A stretch of DNA of 64,000 bases from CAWDVH01 sp963805705 (GCA_963805705.1 CAWDVH010000005.1:434001-498000); one strand, 5' to 3'. Shown: positions 7,568 to 15,644, numbered from the stretch's first letter. Notes: generated by a model not told the origin, from the sequence alone. Translations and numbers: made by a program.

Positions 7568-8209
7568 CTACCAGCGGGATTCCCCTGGACGAGGCCGCCG
7601 GCTGAGCCGCTGCCGGCCTTCGATGAGGGCCAGAGTTGCCGCGGCGGCCCGCTCGCCGGCCAGCTCGACGGCCTGGTCTCCCGCACCGAAATCCCCGTCG
7701 ATGAGCAGCATGGCGTGGCCGTGAGCAGTAGCCTCCACGGCGGTGGCCAGGTCGTCTGACGATGATTGCTCACCGCCCGAGACGGCCCTGACGCAATCGA
7801 GCAAGGTGTCGGTGAGCGGCCTTTCGGCGGCTTCGACCTCGGGGTGGTCGCGCTTGTCGATGCCCGCCATGAAGAGGACCTCGAAGAGCGGCCGGTCGAA
7901 TCCGGCGAATCTCACGTAGCAGCGGGCGATGCCAGCCAGGCGAGCCTCGGCCTCCGGGACCCGGTTGATCTCCTGGAGCATCTCCCGGTAGAAGACATCA
8001 CAGGCGCGCACCGCGACCGCCGCCAGCAGGTCGTCGCGATTGGTGAAGTGGGCGTAAGGGGCGCTGACGGCGACACCGAGACGCCGGCTGGCCTCGGCCA
8101 TGGAGAAATCGCGAACGCCGCCCTCGCTGATGAGCTCGACGGCGACCTCGACCAGGGCAGCTCGAAGGTCACCGTGGTGGTAGCGGCCACCCTTGCCAGG
8201 TGCGGGCAT
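7568..8209 (-). CDS. TetR-family regulator with WHG-type C-terminal domain
   Basis: 213 residues. The N-terminus begins GRYHHGDLRAALVEVAVELI, followed by DFSMAEASRRLGVAVSAPYAHF, the DNA-binding helix-turn-helix. The C-terminal half has the features of the TetR_C_13/WHG class (YVRFAGFDRPLFEVLF, ATAHGHAMLLIDGDFG). It follows the SDR gene (8216-9166) with a six-base gap in the same direction, so the two form an operon driven from about 9.2 kb. The regulator probably controls its own SDR partner. Start ATG at 8209. Confidence 0.87.
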   Translation of the reverse strand: MPAPGKGGRYHHGDLRAALVEVAVELISEGGVRDFSMAEASRRLGVAVSAPYAHFTNRDDLLAAVAVRACDVFYREMLQEINRVPEAEARLAGIARCYVRFAGFDRPLFEVLFMAGIDKRDHPEVEAAERPLTDTLLDCVRAVSGGEQSSSDDLATAVEATAHGHAMLLIDGDFGAGDQAVELAGERAAAATLALIEGRQRLSRRPRPGESRW

Positions 8210-8215
8210 AGTCCT

Positions 8216-9166
8216 TCAGGGTAGGGCCGGGTGCGCCTTGATGTCGTAGGAGACCCCCGTCAGCTGCTCAGACACCGCCCAGAGCCGGGCCTGATCGGCC
8301 GCATCGCGGGAGCGAGCGCTCGATTGCACCTGAGCCGGGTATCCGGTATCGAGCCGGCGGTGCGGACCATAGAACTCGCCGCCGCGGGCTGAGGGGTCGA
8401 CCGCTGCCCGCAGGGCCGGCCGGGCGCCCATCCGCACGCTCTGCGCGAACCAGAAGTTGATGATGCGCAGGCGGGGGCTGATCAGCGCCCGGTTCAGCCT
8501 CGAGCGGGTCCGGAACAGGCCGGTGGAGACGACACCGGGGTGGGCAGCGAGCGAGCTTGCCGGCGCGCCAGCGAGCCTGAGGCGGCGGTCAAGCTCGTAG
8601 GTGAACAGCAGGTTGGCCAGCTTGGACTGGAAGTACGCCCGGGCAGGCTGATAGCCGCGCTCGGACTGAAGGTCGTCGAAGTTCATCACGCCCTCTTCGT
8701 GACCCTGGCTGCTCATGGTCACGATCCGCGAGCCGGGAGTCTCCAGCAGCCGGTCCAGCACCAGCCCGGTGAGCGCGAAATGGCCGAGGTGGTTGGTGGC
8801 CAAGGTCAGCTCGAATCCATCCTCGGTCCGCTCGTAGGGCACCTCCATCACCCCGGCGTTGTTGATCAGGAGGGCCAGGCGCGGATAGGCCGAGCGGATC
8901 TCCGCGGCGGCCTCCCGGACCGAGGCGAGCGAGGCAAGATCGAGGTGCACGACCGCGATGCTGGCTCGCCCGTCTTCGGCTCGTATGCGGTCGCCGGCCT
9001 GTTTCGCCTTCTCGATGTCCCGGCAGGCCAGGACCACCAGCGCGCCGTGTCTGGCGAGCACCCGCGCCAGCTCGAGCCCGATTCCGGCGTTGGCGCCGGT
9101 CACTACCGCCGTCCGGCCTGACAGGTCGGGGACAGCCGCCTCGGTCCACCGTCGTGTAACCGTCAT
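8216..9166 (-). CDS. Short-chain dehydrogenase/reductase (retinol dehydrogenase-like)
   Basis: 316 residues from the ATG at 9164-9166, which has GGGAGG at a good distance; the open frame continues 31 codons upstream, but that part is AT-rich promoter DNA. Cofactor motif TGANAGIGLELARVL near residue 15, NNAGV near 95, active-site YFQSK near 170. The size and the CRDIEKAKQAGDRI stretch match the retinol-dehydrogenase/WWOX-like group of NADP-dependent SDRs. Substrate unknown. First gene of an operon with the downstream TetR regulator. Confidence 0.86.
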   Translation of the reverse strand: MTVTRRWTEAAVPDLSGRTAVVTGANAGIGLELARVLARHGALVVLACRDIEKAKQAGDRIRAEDGRASIAVVHLDLASLASVREAAAEIRSAYPRLALLINNAGVMEVPYERTEDGFELTLATNHLGHFALTGLVLDRLLETPGSRIVTMSSQGHEEGVMNFDDLQSERGYQPARAYFQSKLANLLFTYELDRRLRLAGAPASSLAAHPGVVSTGLFRTRSRLNRALISPRLRIINFWFAQSVRMGARPALRAAVDPSARGGEFYGPHRRLDTGYPAQVQSSARSRDAADQARLWAVSEQLTGVSYDIKAHPALP

Positions 9167-9210
9167 CAGGTCTCCCTCCCAGGCCACCAACTGATCGGCA
9201 CTCTGATTCT

Positions 9211-9230
9211 GATAGATATTAAGATATAGA
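9211..9230 (-). promoter_or_regulatory. AT-rich promoter/operator of the SDR-tetR operon
   Basis: A short island of A/T (direct repeat AGATAT-TA-AGATAT, 9214-9227) about 50 bases upstream of the SDR start stands out from its GC-rich surroundings. It probably holds the -10 region and a regulator site for the SDR-TetR operon. The exact start of transcription cannot be placed. Confidence 0.4.
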
Positions 9231-9283
9231 ACCCTGATGCAGGGTCGGGGGAATGTCAAGACGTGCGGATCGGGCGGGCGTCC

Positions 9284-9405
9284 TCACGCGAACTGGAGAA
9301 CAGGCGGAAGCTCGCCGATCGCCGCAGGCGCGGGACGCCCGGCCTCAGCCAGGGTGGCGGCCATGTACTCAAAGACCAGCGCGGTAGCGCCACCATCGCG
9401 TCCTG
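9284..9405 (-). pseudogene. Fragment resembling a GNAT acetyltransferase N-terminus
   Basis: On the minus strand a GC3-biased frame reads ALVFEYMAATLAEAG, then PAPAAIGELPPVLQF and a TGA (9284-9286). This pattern (a helix ending in AEAG followed by an ELPPVL segment) resembles the first helices of GNAT acetyltransferases of the AEAG...ELP type. No start codon, acetyl-CoA motif or C-terminal part is present. It appears to be a decayed gene fragment between the SDR promoter and the GntR remnant. Assignment is tentative. Confidence 0.4.
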
Positions 9406-9457
9406 CGGGGGACGGCATCGATGACTTCAGCCTCTGGGAGCCGTCGCCGGCAGATAC

Positions 9458-9660
9458 CTATCCGCCCGGCCGCTCGACCACGAAAAGGCCCTTCCCGATC
9501 TCGGTCTCGATCAGGCCTTCCTCACGCAGGATGGCCATGGCCGAGTCCACCGTGCGCGCACTGACGCCGTACTGCTGCATCAGCAGCCGCTTGCTCGGGA
9601 CAGCCCGGCGCGGAGGGATCTGGCCGCATGGATGTTCTCGGCCGGCTGATCGACGCCGCG
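9458..9660 (-). pseudogene. Remnant of a GntR-family regulator (winged helix only)
   Basis: The minus strand reads PPRRAVPSKRLLMQQYGVS, ARTVDSAMAILREEGLIE and GKGLFVVERP followed by TAG (9458-9460). This is the recognition helix and wing of a GntR domain. The upstream helix appears in a different frame (AENIHAA), so at least one frameshift separates it, and no effector-binding domain exists on either side. I read it as a frameshifted, truncated regulator. Confidence 0.65.
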
Positions 9661-9678
9661 GCTGAGGACCCGGCGTGA
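9628..9678 (+). CDS. Possible 16-codon leader peptide coupled to the next gene
   Basis: ATG at 9628 opens a 16-residue frame (MDVLGRLIDAAAEDPA) whose TGA overlaps the GTG start at 9675 (GTGA). GGAGGG lies 13 bases upstream. The overlap suggests translational coupling. It could equally be the tail of a decayed upstream gene, since the GntR remnant lies opposite. Confidence 0.35.
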   Translation: MDVLGRLIDAAAEDPA

Positions 9679-9914
9679 CCGGCGGAGACTACGAGTCACG
9701 GCAGCGCGGACACGACCTAGCCCAGATCCGCTGGCACTGGGGCGAGGCGTACGAGGTCGGCTGGCAGGACGGATCGTTCTGGTTCCGGCGTCGGGACAAC
9801 GGGGCCATGCTGCAGACGTTCACAGCCGCCGCGCTGCTGGCGGAAATCAGGTGCAACTACAGCGCCAGCCCCGTGCCTCGGGACGTGGACAGCGCATCGC
9901 CCGGCCAGCCGTAG
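9675..9914 (+). CDS. Small conserved-looking protein of unknown function
   Basis: 79 residues starting at GTG 9675. The sequence is rich in aromatic and charged residues (LAQIRWHWGEAYEVGWQDG, FWFRRRDNGAMLQ) and ends NYSASPVPRD with a short polar tail. Streptomycetes encode many similar 70-100-residue proteins with an IR-W-EAY start and a PVPRD-like end, often next to GntR regulators, but no function is known to me. Here a GntR remnant lies immediately upstream in the opposite direction. A short hairpin follows the stop codon. Confidence 0.65.
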   Translation: MTGGDYESRQRGHDLAQIRWHWGEAYEVGWQDGSFWFRRRDNGAMLQTFTAAALLAEIRCNYSASPVPRDVDSASPGQP

Positions 9915-9936
9915 CCAGCCGGGCGGCTGTCGGCTA
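9912..9936 (+). terminator. Weak hairpin after the small gene
   Basis: TAGCC (9912-9916, containing the stop codon) pairs with GGCTA (9932-9936), and AGCC (9917-9920) with GGCT (9925-9928). No U-tract follows, as is common in actinomycetes. Stability is modest. Confidence 0.35.
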
Positions 9937-10068
9937 GCTAGTCCGGCGCGGATTCGAGCCGGACAAACCTGACATTGCTGTCCTTCGCCTGGAGCGCCGC
10001 CGATCTGGGCGGCCCCTGGGCGCGATCGCGCTGCTATAGCCCACTCAGAGCGCAGGCGCTGCCCGTGC

Positions 10069-10202
10069 CTGCCGGACGTCGTCGCGCGGGCCCGGTGCTG
10101 ACCTTCCCGCCCGCCCTGTGGGAAGCATTCACTGCCGGGTGCGGCAGGGCCAGCTCGACTTGCCCTGACGGCCGACCTGTTCCGACGGTCGCCCAGTCCT
10201 GA
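10069..10202 (+). pseudogene. Decayed DUF397 protein (C-terminal part)
   Basis: In this otherwise gene-free stretch (9915-10389) one frame reads AGPVLTFPPALWEAFTAG, the characteristic C-terminal motif of DUF397 proteins (usual form GPVLTFSPAEWDAFVAG). The preceding segment LPDVVA is in another frame and the WRKSSYS start is missing, so the gene is frameshifted and truncated. DUF397 genes normally pair with a helix-turn-helix regulator, which is absent here. The rest of 9915-10389 shows no gene. Confidence 0.55.
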
Positions 10203-10389
10203 CGGCGAGGAGCACAGCAGATATCCAGGGGGAATCAGTGCGCGACCAGTCACAGAGGGTATGACGCAGGTAGGCGGATGATCGAGGGTCAGCTGGCCGG
10301 CCCGTCGCGTGCTGCGACGGATAGCATGCGAACGGGGCCACAGGAACGCGGGAGACCACCCGAGCGCAGAGTGGGGGGCGTGACTGCCG

Positions 10390-11421
10390 ATGCCTGACCA
10401 GCCGGTAACGCTGAAAGACGTGGCGGCGCGAGCCGGCGTGCACCCGGCTACCGCCTCGCGTGCGCTCAGCCCGGAGACCACGGCCCTGGTGAGCGAGGAC
10501 ACGGCCCAGCGGGTGCGCGACGCCGCGGCCGACCTCGGCTACACGCCGAACCCCGTGGCGCGGAGCCTGCGCACCCGGCGCTCGCACACCATCGGCGTGA
10601 TAATCCCCGATCTCAACAATCCGCTGTTCCCGCCCCTGGTGCGCGGTCTGGAGGACCGGCTCGCCGAGGCCGGCTACGTGGCGCTGATCAGCAATACCGA
10701 CGGCAAGGATGAGCGTGAGCGTCTGGTGTTCGAGCAGATGCGGGGCCGCCACGTCGACGGATTCATCCTCGCTACCGCGCACCTGAACAGCTCTCTGCTC
10801 GCGATAGCGGCCGAGGCCGGGCTGCCCGTCGTGCTCATGAACCGGATAGCGGGGGATAACAGCTTTCCCTCGGTCTCGGTGAATAACGAGAACGGCATCC
10901 AGATGGCCGTCACGCATCTGGCCGAGCTCGGGCACCGCCGCATCGCGCACATCGCCGGGCCTCAGGATGTGTCCACCGGGCTCAGCCGCTACCGGGGATT
11001 CATGGGGGCGATGGAGGCCGCCGGCCTGCCGGTGGACAACGGCCAGGTCGTCTTCGCCAAGTCCTACTCGGTCGAGGAAGGGCTCCGGTGCTGCCGCGAG
11101 CTGCTCGGACCAGCCAGCCTGTGCACCGCGGTGGCCGCGGCCAACGACATGCTGGCGGTCGGCTGCTACGCCGCGCTGGACGAGGTCGGCCTCATCTGCC
11201 CGGATGACATGTCGATCGTCGGCTTCAATGACATGCCGTTCACCGACCGGCTGCGTCCGCCGCTGACCACGATCCGGTTCCCGCACTACCAGGCCGGCAC
11301 GGAGGCGGCGAACCTGCTGCTCGAGCGGATCGCCGGGGACAACGGACCCCCCGAGATCATTTACCTGCAGCCGGAGCTGATTGTCCGGGGCTCTACGACC
11401 CGCCTGACGGCTGATAGCTGA
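10390..11421 (+). CDS. LacI-family transcriptional regulator
   Basis: 343 residues. LacI helix-turn-helix at ~6-30 (TLKDVAARAGVHPATASRAL), hinge helix near 50-60 (NPVARSLRTRRSHTIGVIIP), then a periplasmic-binding-protein-like sensor (PDLNNPLFPPLVRGLED, GHRRIAHIAG, DDMSIVGFNDMPFTDRLRPPLTTI). Such proteins sense sugars or related small molecules and repress catabolic genes. No sugar transporter or glycosidase is adjacent, so its target is not evident. It ends at a strong bidirectional terminator shared with the convergent S53 peptidase gene. Confidence 0.92.
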   Translation: MPDQPVTLKDVAARAGVHPATASRALSPETTALVSEDTAQRVRDAAADLGYTPNPVARSLRTRRSHTIGVIIPDLNNPLFPPLVRGLEDRLAEAGYVALISNTDGKDERERLVFEQMRGRHVDGFILATAHLNSSLLAIAAEAGLPVVLMNRIAGDNSFPSVSVNNENGIQMAVTHLAELGHRRIAHIAGPQDVSTGLSRYRGFMGAMEAAGLPVDNGQVVFAKSYSVEEGLRCCRELLGPASLCTAVAAANDMLAVGCYAALDEVGLICPDDMSIVGFNDMPFTDRLRPPLTTIRFPHYQAGTEAANLLLERIAGDNGPPEIIYLQPELIVRGSTTRLTADS

Positions 11422-11440
11422 GGGCTGGCTCTCGCGCTGC

Positions 11441-11480
11441 GCGGGAGGCCGCTGCGGCACCTGCCGCAGCGGCCTCCCGC
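11441..11480. terminator. Strong bidirectional terminator
   Basis: An 18-bp perfect stem (GCGGGAGGCCGCTGCGGC at 11441-11458 and its complement at 11463-11480) with a four-base loop lies between the convergent lacI-type and S53 peptidase genes. It is the strongest hairpin noticed in the window. Confidence 0.9.
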
Positions 11481-11499
11481 GTTCAGCCCCTTCACATCG

Positions 11500-13458
11500 T
11501 CAGTGAATTCCCTGCAGGAGCAGTTCCTCGGCCAGGAACAGCAGGCCGTTCGGGGTGCCCCTTCCGGTCGTGTCGTCGTAGCCCTTGGTGGCGGTCAGGG
11601 ACGAGTCCGAGTCCATTGTGATGAGGGTCCGACCTGAATCGGTGATCATCAGCAGCGGGTTGTTCGGCGCATTCGCCGCGTTCACGTCATGGAACGCACC
11701 TGGCGTCAGCCGGTAGAGCAGCGGGTTCGCAAAACCGATCGGGACGAACCGGCCCTGGCTGGCCAGCGCCTGCACGGCGGCGAAGACCGGGCACGCGAGG
11801 CTGGTCCCGCCGATCTGCACGAGGTCACCGGCAGCCGCCGAGCAGGTGCCGCCTGCGGCCGGCGAGCCAATGCAGATCAGGTAGCCGGTCTCCGGGTCAG
11901 CGACCGCGGCGACGTCGGGTACCACGCGCATGGGCGTGGGACCGTTGGCCTCGGACAGTGACTTCGGCACCGTGCCCGCCTGGTAGGACGGCTGAGCGAA
12001 CAGCCGGCTGGTACCGCCGCCGGCACCGGAAAGGAACTCACCAGGCAGCGGCAGCGAGTAGACGGCCGGGGTCGGGGTGAAGTTAACCGGGTCGATCTCG
12101 TTGCCCCACGCGGTCTCGAACTTATAGCTGTTGTTCGAGTTGACGCCCAGGCTGGTGCCGCCAACAGCGGTGGCCTCAGTGTCCGACGCCGGGTAGTCGG
12201 GCTCGGCCATCGTGTCGCCTGCCGCGACGTTGTCGCCGTCATCGCCGGAGGAGAAGTAGAAGCCGATGCCCTCCGCCGCGCCCTGCAGGAAGATCGAGTG
12301 CTCGATCGTGACCTCGTCGCCGAGTCCCTGCTCACCGAAGTCACCGTAGGAGTTGCTGACGATGCTGGCCGTGTGGTTCTGGACAACGGAGTTCAGCGCG
12401 TCGTCGATGCCGGTGTCACAGTTCTGAGCGCCCACGTACGCGACGGTCGCCCCGGGGGCGAGGCCATGCACGGCCTCGACGTCCAGGGTCTGCTCCTCAT
12501 TCCAGCCCCCCTCGCCGCCGCACAGGGCCTGATCGTTGAAGGTACTGGGATCGACGGAGTCATCGATGAACTGGCCGGTGCGGAACGGCGGCTCGCCCTG
12601 CAGGACTGAATAGGCGTTCGCGTCGGCCAGGATGGTGGGGGAGTCGTAGGCGTCGATGATGGCGACGGTCACGCCCCGGCCGTTGTTACCTGCCCTCACG
12701 CTGGCCTGCACGCCGTACGCGGTGCGCAGCTGGGCCGGCGAGTAGCCGCAGTTCGGGGTGGGGAACGAGGTACGCCCGCCGGCCACCGGGCCGGTCTGCT
12801 GGTGCTGGTTCCAGAAAGTCGAGCAGGTCGCCACCGGCGGCAAGCTGGCGGCCGGGCGAGAGGACGGGTCGGGCACCGGCGCGGTGGACGGGGTGACGAT
12901 GGTCTGGGAGATCCCCGAGAAACCGGCCACCAGGCCCTTCAGCGACGCGGGAACCGAGAGGTTGCGCGCCGCGGCGCGCAGTTTGTGGCCCTGGTAGGAG
13001 TACGTCTTCAGCGTCGTTCTGAATGCTTTCTGTACCTGGCCCACTGTGCCGGAAGCCACGACCCACCGGTGGCCAGGAGCAACGCCGGTGACCTTGATTC
13101 CCTGACCCCTGAGGAACGACTCCACCTTGGCGACCTGTGCCGTCGTCGGGGCGAACCGGCTGTTGAACTGGCGCGGGGTCAGGTACTTCCCGTAGCTCGC
13201 GCTCCTCGGGTTCGAGACGGCCCGGACGAGCTTGCTCGCCTGCGCCTGACTGCGCAGCGGAAGGGCCACGTGAAACGAGAACCGGGAGGATGGTGCCGGG
13301 GCGCCGCTGACGCGGGCGCTGTGAATCCAGGCCGGGGCGCTGCCCGGCACCGTTGCGCTGCTGCTCGGCGCCGCTATCGCGGCACCGCTGAGAAATGGCA
13401 GCACGAGTGCGGTGCCACCAATCGTGGCCACGGCGGCGCGGATGAGATGAGGCCGCAT
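11500..13458 (-). CDS. Secreted S53 (sedolisin/kumamolisin-like) serine-carboxyl peptidase precursor
   Basis: 652 residues. Signal peptide at 1-30 (hydrophobic core then AIAA). Residues ~40-190 are the pro-kumamolisin activation domain (SFHVALPLRS, SYGKYLTPRQFNSRFAPT). The catalytic domain follows: Glu322 and Asp326 (WNEEQTLDVEAVHG), oxyanion Asp373 (SNSYGD), nucleophile Ser553 (GGTSLACP). A calcium site is suggested by FHDVNA near 592 and GYDDTTGRGTPNG near 632. It would be secreted and cleave itself to mature form, most active at acid pH. GGAAGGAG precedes the ATG by a few bases. No export or immunity partner is adjacent. Confidence 0.94.
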   Translation of the reverse strand: MRPHLIRAAVATIGGTALVLPFLSGAAIAAPSSSATVPGSAPAWIHSARVSGAPAPSSRFSFHVALPLRSQAQASKLVRAVSNPRSASYGKYLTPRQFNSRFAPTTAQVAKVESFLRGQGIKVTGVAPGHRWVVASGTVGQVQKAFRTTLKTYSYQGHKLRAAARNLSVPASLKGLVAGFSGISQTIVTPSTAPVPDPSSRPAASLPPVATCSTFWNQHQQTGPVAGGRTSFPTPNCGYSPAQLRTAYGVQASVRAGNNGRGVTVAIIDAYDSPTILADANAYSVLQGEPPFRTGQFIDDSVDPSTFNDQALCGGEGGWNEEQTLDVEAVHGLAPGATVAYVGAQNCDTGIDDALNSVVQNHTASIVSNSYGDFGEQGLGDEVTIEHSIFLQGAAEGIGFYFSSGDDGDNVAAGDTMAEPDYPASDTEATAVGGTSLGVNSNNSYKFETAWGNEIDPVNFTPTPAVYSLPLPGEFLSGAGGGTSRLFAQPSYQAGTVPKSLSEANGPTPMRVVPDVAAVADPETGYLICIGSPAAGGTCSAAAGDLVQIGGTSLACPVFAAVQALASQGRFVPIGFANPLLYRLTPGAFHDVNAANAPNNPLLMITDSGRTLITMDSDSSLTATKGYDDTTGRGTPNGLLFLAEELLLQGIH

Positions 13459-13628
13459 GGAGCTCCTTCCGGGAAAGAGGTATGCACAAGCGGCCTGTGC
13501 GGCAGACTGCGATGCTCGCGGTCAGGTCCGGCAGACCAACCACATCGTCGCCACGCTGCTTCGCTCTGTCAAGGATCATGGGGCTGCCATCCGGTACCGG
13601 GCATGAGGCGGGCGGCGATCCGAAACTG

Positions 13629-14549
13629 CTACCGGCTGTGCACGCCAGATCCGGCGTGCTCATCGTCCAGGACGCGATGTGCGACGGCGCGGATGAGCAC
13701 GGCGGCCCACGTCCTGAAGGGCCGCCACGCCTGCGCTAGCTCGCGGAACTGCGCCTCCGCCGGCGGCTCCGGCAGGCCGTACAGCCGGGCCGCCAGGGAC
13801 AGGGCCTTAGGCTCGTTGACCGGCAGGACGTCGGCGAAGCCGGTGCCGCGGATCACGATCAGCGCGCTGTAGAACGGGCCGATGCCATTGATCGACTGCA
13901 CTTCGGCCATGGCGCGCTCCGGGCCCTGCTCCTTCAGCCGGCCGACATCGAGACGGCCCGCGAGCGCCGCATCCGCGACGCCGTGCAGCCGCTGCATCTT
14001 GTCGTGCGGAATGCCGGGGAACGACGCGACGCCGAGCAGCTGGCCGGGGGTGGGGAGCGCCGCTAGCTGGACGCCATCGAGGTCGAAGACCGCGCCATGC
14101 GCCTCGCTGAGCCGCTGCCGCACCAGGGCCATCTGCCGGGCCGGGCGCCGGGCGCTCAGCACGGACCAGGCGGCTGCCTCATAGGGGGAGTAGAACAGGG
14201 GCGGCCGCAGTCCCGGCGCGGCCGCCTGCAGCCGGCCGATGACCGGGTCCCGCTCGCCGACGCGCAGGAACTGCGTCCCGTCGTAGTCAAGCGACAGCAC
14301 GCGCGCGACCTGGCTGCGCACGCTGGCGATGTCTGTATCCGCTGGCCCGCGCACTGCGCAGCGCACCTCGTGGCTGGCGGCGTCCTGCCGGACCGCGACT
14401 CCCACCTGCTGCTGGTAGCCGTCGAGGCAGAACGCCAGGCGCATCACATCGTCGCCGGCCTGGGCATCGCGCTGGCCGAACCCGAAGGCGGCCGCCTCGG
14501 CGAGCGAGAACGGCCCGCGCGGCGTAATGGTGAATGACCCTGACCACAT
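13629..14549 (-). CDS. AlkA-like DNA glycosylase (HhH-GPD superfamily), catalytic Asp apparently replaced
   Basis: 306 residues from the ATG at 14547-14549, preceded by GGGAG at six bases; a GTG ten codons upstream (14579) is less likely. The N-terminus (GSFTITPRGPFSLAEAAAFGFG) and middle (SPYEAAAWSVLSARRP) match AlkA-type 3-methyladenine glycosylases. The helix-hairpin-helix reads INGIGPFYSALIVIRGTGFAD, followed by VLPVNEPKAL, where AlkA has LPDD with the catalytic Asp. Here Asn-Glu occupies that position. Glu might substitute, or the protein may have a different or lost activity. It is divergent from the DrrAB operon. Confidence 0.8.
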   Translation of the reverse strand: MWSGSFTITPRGPFSLAEAAAFGFGQRDAQAGDDVMRLAFCLDGYQQQVGVAVRQDAASHEVRCAVRGPADTDIASVRSQVARVLSLDYDGTQFLRVGERDPVIGRLQAAAPGLRPPLFYSPYEAAAWSVLSARRPARQMALVRQRLSEAHGAVFDLDGVQLAALPTPGQLLGVASFPGIPHDKMQRLHGVADAALAGRLDVGRLKEQGPERAMAEVQSINGIGPFYSALIVIRGTGFADVLPVNEPKALSLAARLYGLPEPPAEAQFRELAQAWRPFRTWAAVLIRAVAHRVLDDEHAGSGVHSR

Positions 14550-14601
14550 CGGTACTCCCTGCTGGACGCTGCCAGACACATGCTCGCAGGAGGCACTGAC
14601 A

Positions 14602-14624
14602 GTTGCGCCCTGACCTGGCGCAAC
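14602..14624. promoter_or_regulatory. 23-bp dyad operator upstream of the DrrAB operon
   Basis: GTTGCGCC (14602-14609) and GGCGCAAC (14617-14624) form a perfect 8-bp inverted repeat with a seven-base spacer in the divergent alkA/drrA intergenic region. The size suits a TetR- or MerR-type dimer. No cognate regulator gene is adjacent, other than the AfsR-type gene downstream. Confidence 0.65.
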
Positions 14625-14636
14625 GAGGTGGAGCGT

Positions 14637-14680
14637 CGTGTCAGTGGCGTGTCAGGGGCGTGTCAGGGGCGTGTCAGGGG
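14637..14680. repeat. Four tandem copies of an 11-bp unit
   Basis: CGTGTCAGGGG is repeated at 14648-14658, 14659-14669 and 14670-14680, with a one-base variant at 14637-14647. The array ends 19 bases before the ATG of the ABC ATPase gene and is likely part of its 5' leader. Confidence 0.88.
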
Positions 14681-14699
14681 TGGTGCCGATGATGGGCGC

Positions 14700-15644
14700 A
14701 TGAGAGATTCAGCGATTGCAGTCTCGGGGCTGCGGAAGGCGTATGGGGATAAGACCGTGCTCGATGGCATCGATCTGGATGTTGGTGCGGGCACGGTTTT
14801 TTGCCTGCTTGGCCCGAATGGGGCGGGTAAGACGACGACGGTGAATGTGCTGACCACGTTGCTGAAGGCCGACGGGGGGACGGTGCGGGTGGCCGGGCAT
14901 GATGTTGCGGCCGAGGCCAGGGCGGTGCGCGCGGTGATCGGGGTCACCGGTCAGTTCGCGGCGGTCGACGATCTGCTGACGGGGCAGGAGAACCTGCAGT
15001 TGATGGCGGATCTGCACCATCTGCGGGGCGGCGAGGGCAGGCGGGTGGTGACCTCGTTGCTGGAGCGGTTCGATCTGGGGGAGTCGGCGCAGAAGATGGC
15101 GGCGGCCTATTCCGGCGGTATGCGCCGGAAGCTGGATCTGGCGATGACGCTGGTGACCAGGCCGCAGATCATTTTCCTGGACGAGCCGACGACGGGGCTG
15201 GATCCGCGTAGCCGCCGCACGATGTGGGCCATCGTCCGCGAGCTGGTGGCCGACGGGGTGACCGTTTTCCTCACGACCCAGAATCTCGAGGAAGCCGATC
15301 GGCTCGCCGGGCGGATCGCGGTGCTGGACCAGGGCCGCCTGGTGGCTGAGGGCACTGCGGGCGACCTTAAGCGCCAGGTTCCCGGCAGCCACGTCCGGCT
15401 CCGGTTCACCGACGTCGCCGGACTCGACGCGGCGGCGCGGGTCCTGACCGGCTCGACGCGGGACGAGGAGGACCTGGCCCTGCGGGTTCCCGGCGATGGC
15501 CGGGCGAAATCGCTGCGGGCTCTGCTGGACCGGCTCGGTGACCACTCGATCGACGTTGAGGAGTTCTCCGTGCACACGCCGGACCTCGATGACGTTTTCC
15601 TCGCCCTGACCAGTCACGCAAGCATGGAGGTCATCGCACAATGA
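14700..15644 (+). CDS. DrrA-type ABC transporter ATP-binding protein
   Basis: 314 residues. Walker A GPNGAGKTTTVNVL near residue 40, Q-loop VTGQFAAVDDLLTGQENL, signature YSGGMRRKLDLAM near 140, Walker B IIFLDEPTTGLDP near 160, and the C-terminal DrrA extension (HTPDLDDVFLALT near 300). It belongs to the daunorubicin-resistance exporter ATPase family. ATG at 14700 was chosen because the frame upstream is tandem-repeat DNA. The stop overlaps the ATG of the permease gene (ATGA). The partner permease and a DUF4097 protein follow in the same operon. Confidence 0.92.
   Translation: MRDSAIAVSGLRKAYGDKTVLDGIDLDVGAGTVFCLLGPNGAGKTTTVNVLTTLLKADGGTVRVAGHDVAAEARAVRAVIGVTGQFAAVDDLLTGQENLQLMADLHHLRGGEGRRVVTSLLERFDLGESAQKMAAAYSGGMRRKLDLAMTLVTRPQIIFLDEPTTGLDPRSRRTMWAIVRELVADGVTVFLTTQNLEEADRLAGRIAVLDQGRLVAEGTAGDLKRQVPGSHVRLRFTDVAGLDAAARVLTGSTRDEEDLALRVPGDGRAKSLRALLDRLGDHSIDVEEFSVHTPDLDDVFLALTSHASMEVIAQ

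Noticed and set aside
9237..9665. Plus-strand open frame of 142 codons
   Set aside because: It has no family pattern, and the opposite strand contains clear GntR and GNAT-like remnants; it is an antisense frame of those.
9940..9965. GGATTCGAGCC, reminiscent of a tRNA T-loop
   Set aside because: No acceptor stem, D-loop or anticodon arm is present around it, and the T-loop consensus (GTTCGA) is broken.
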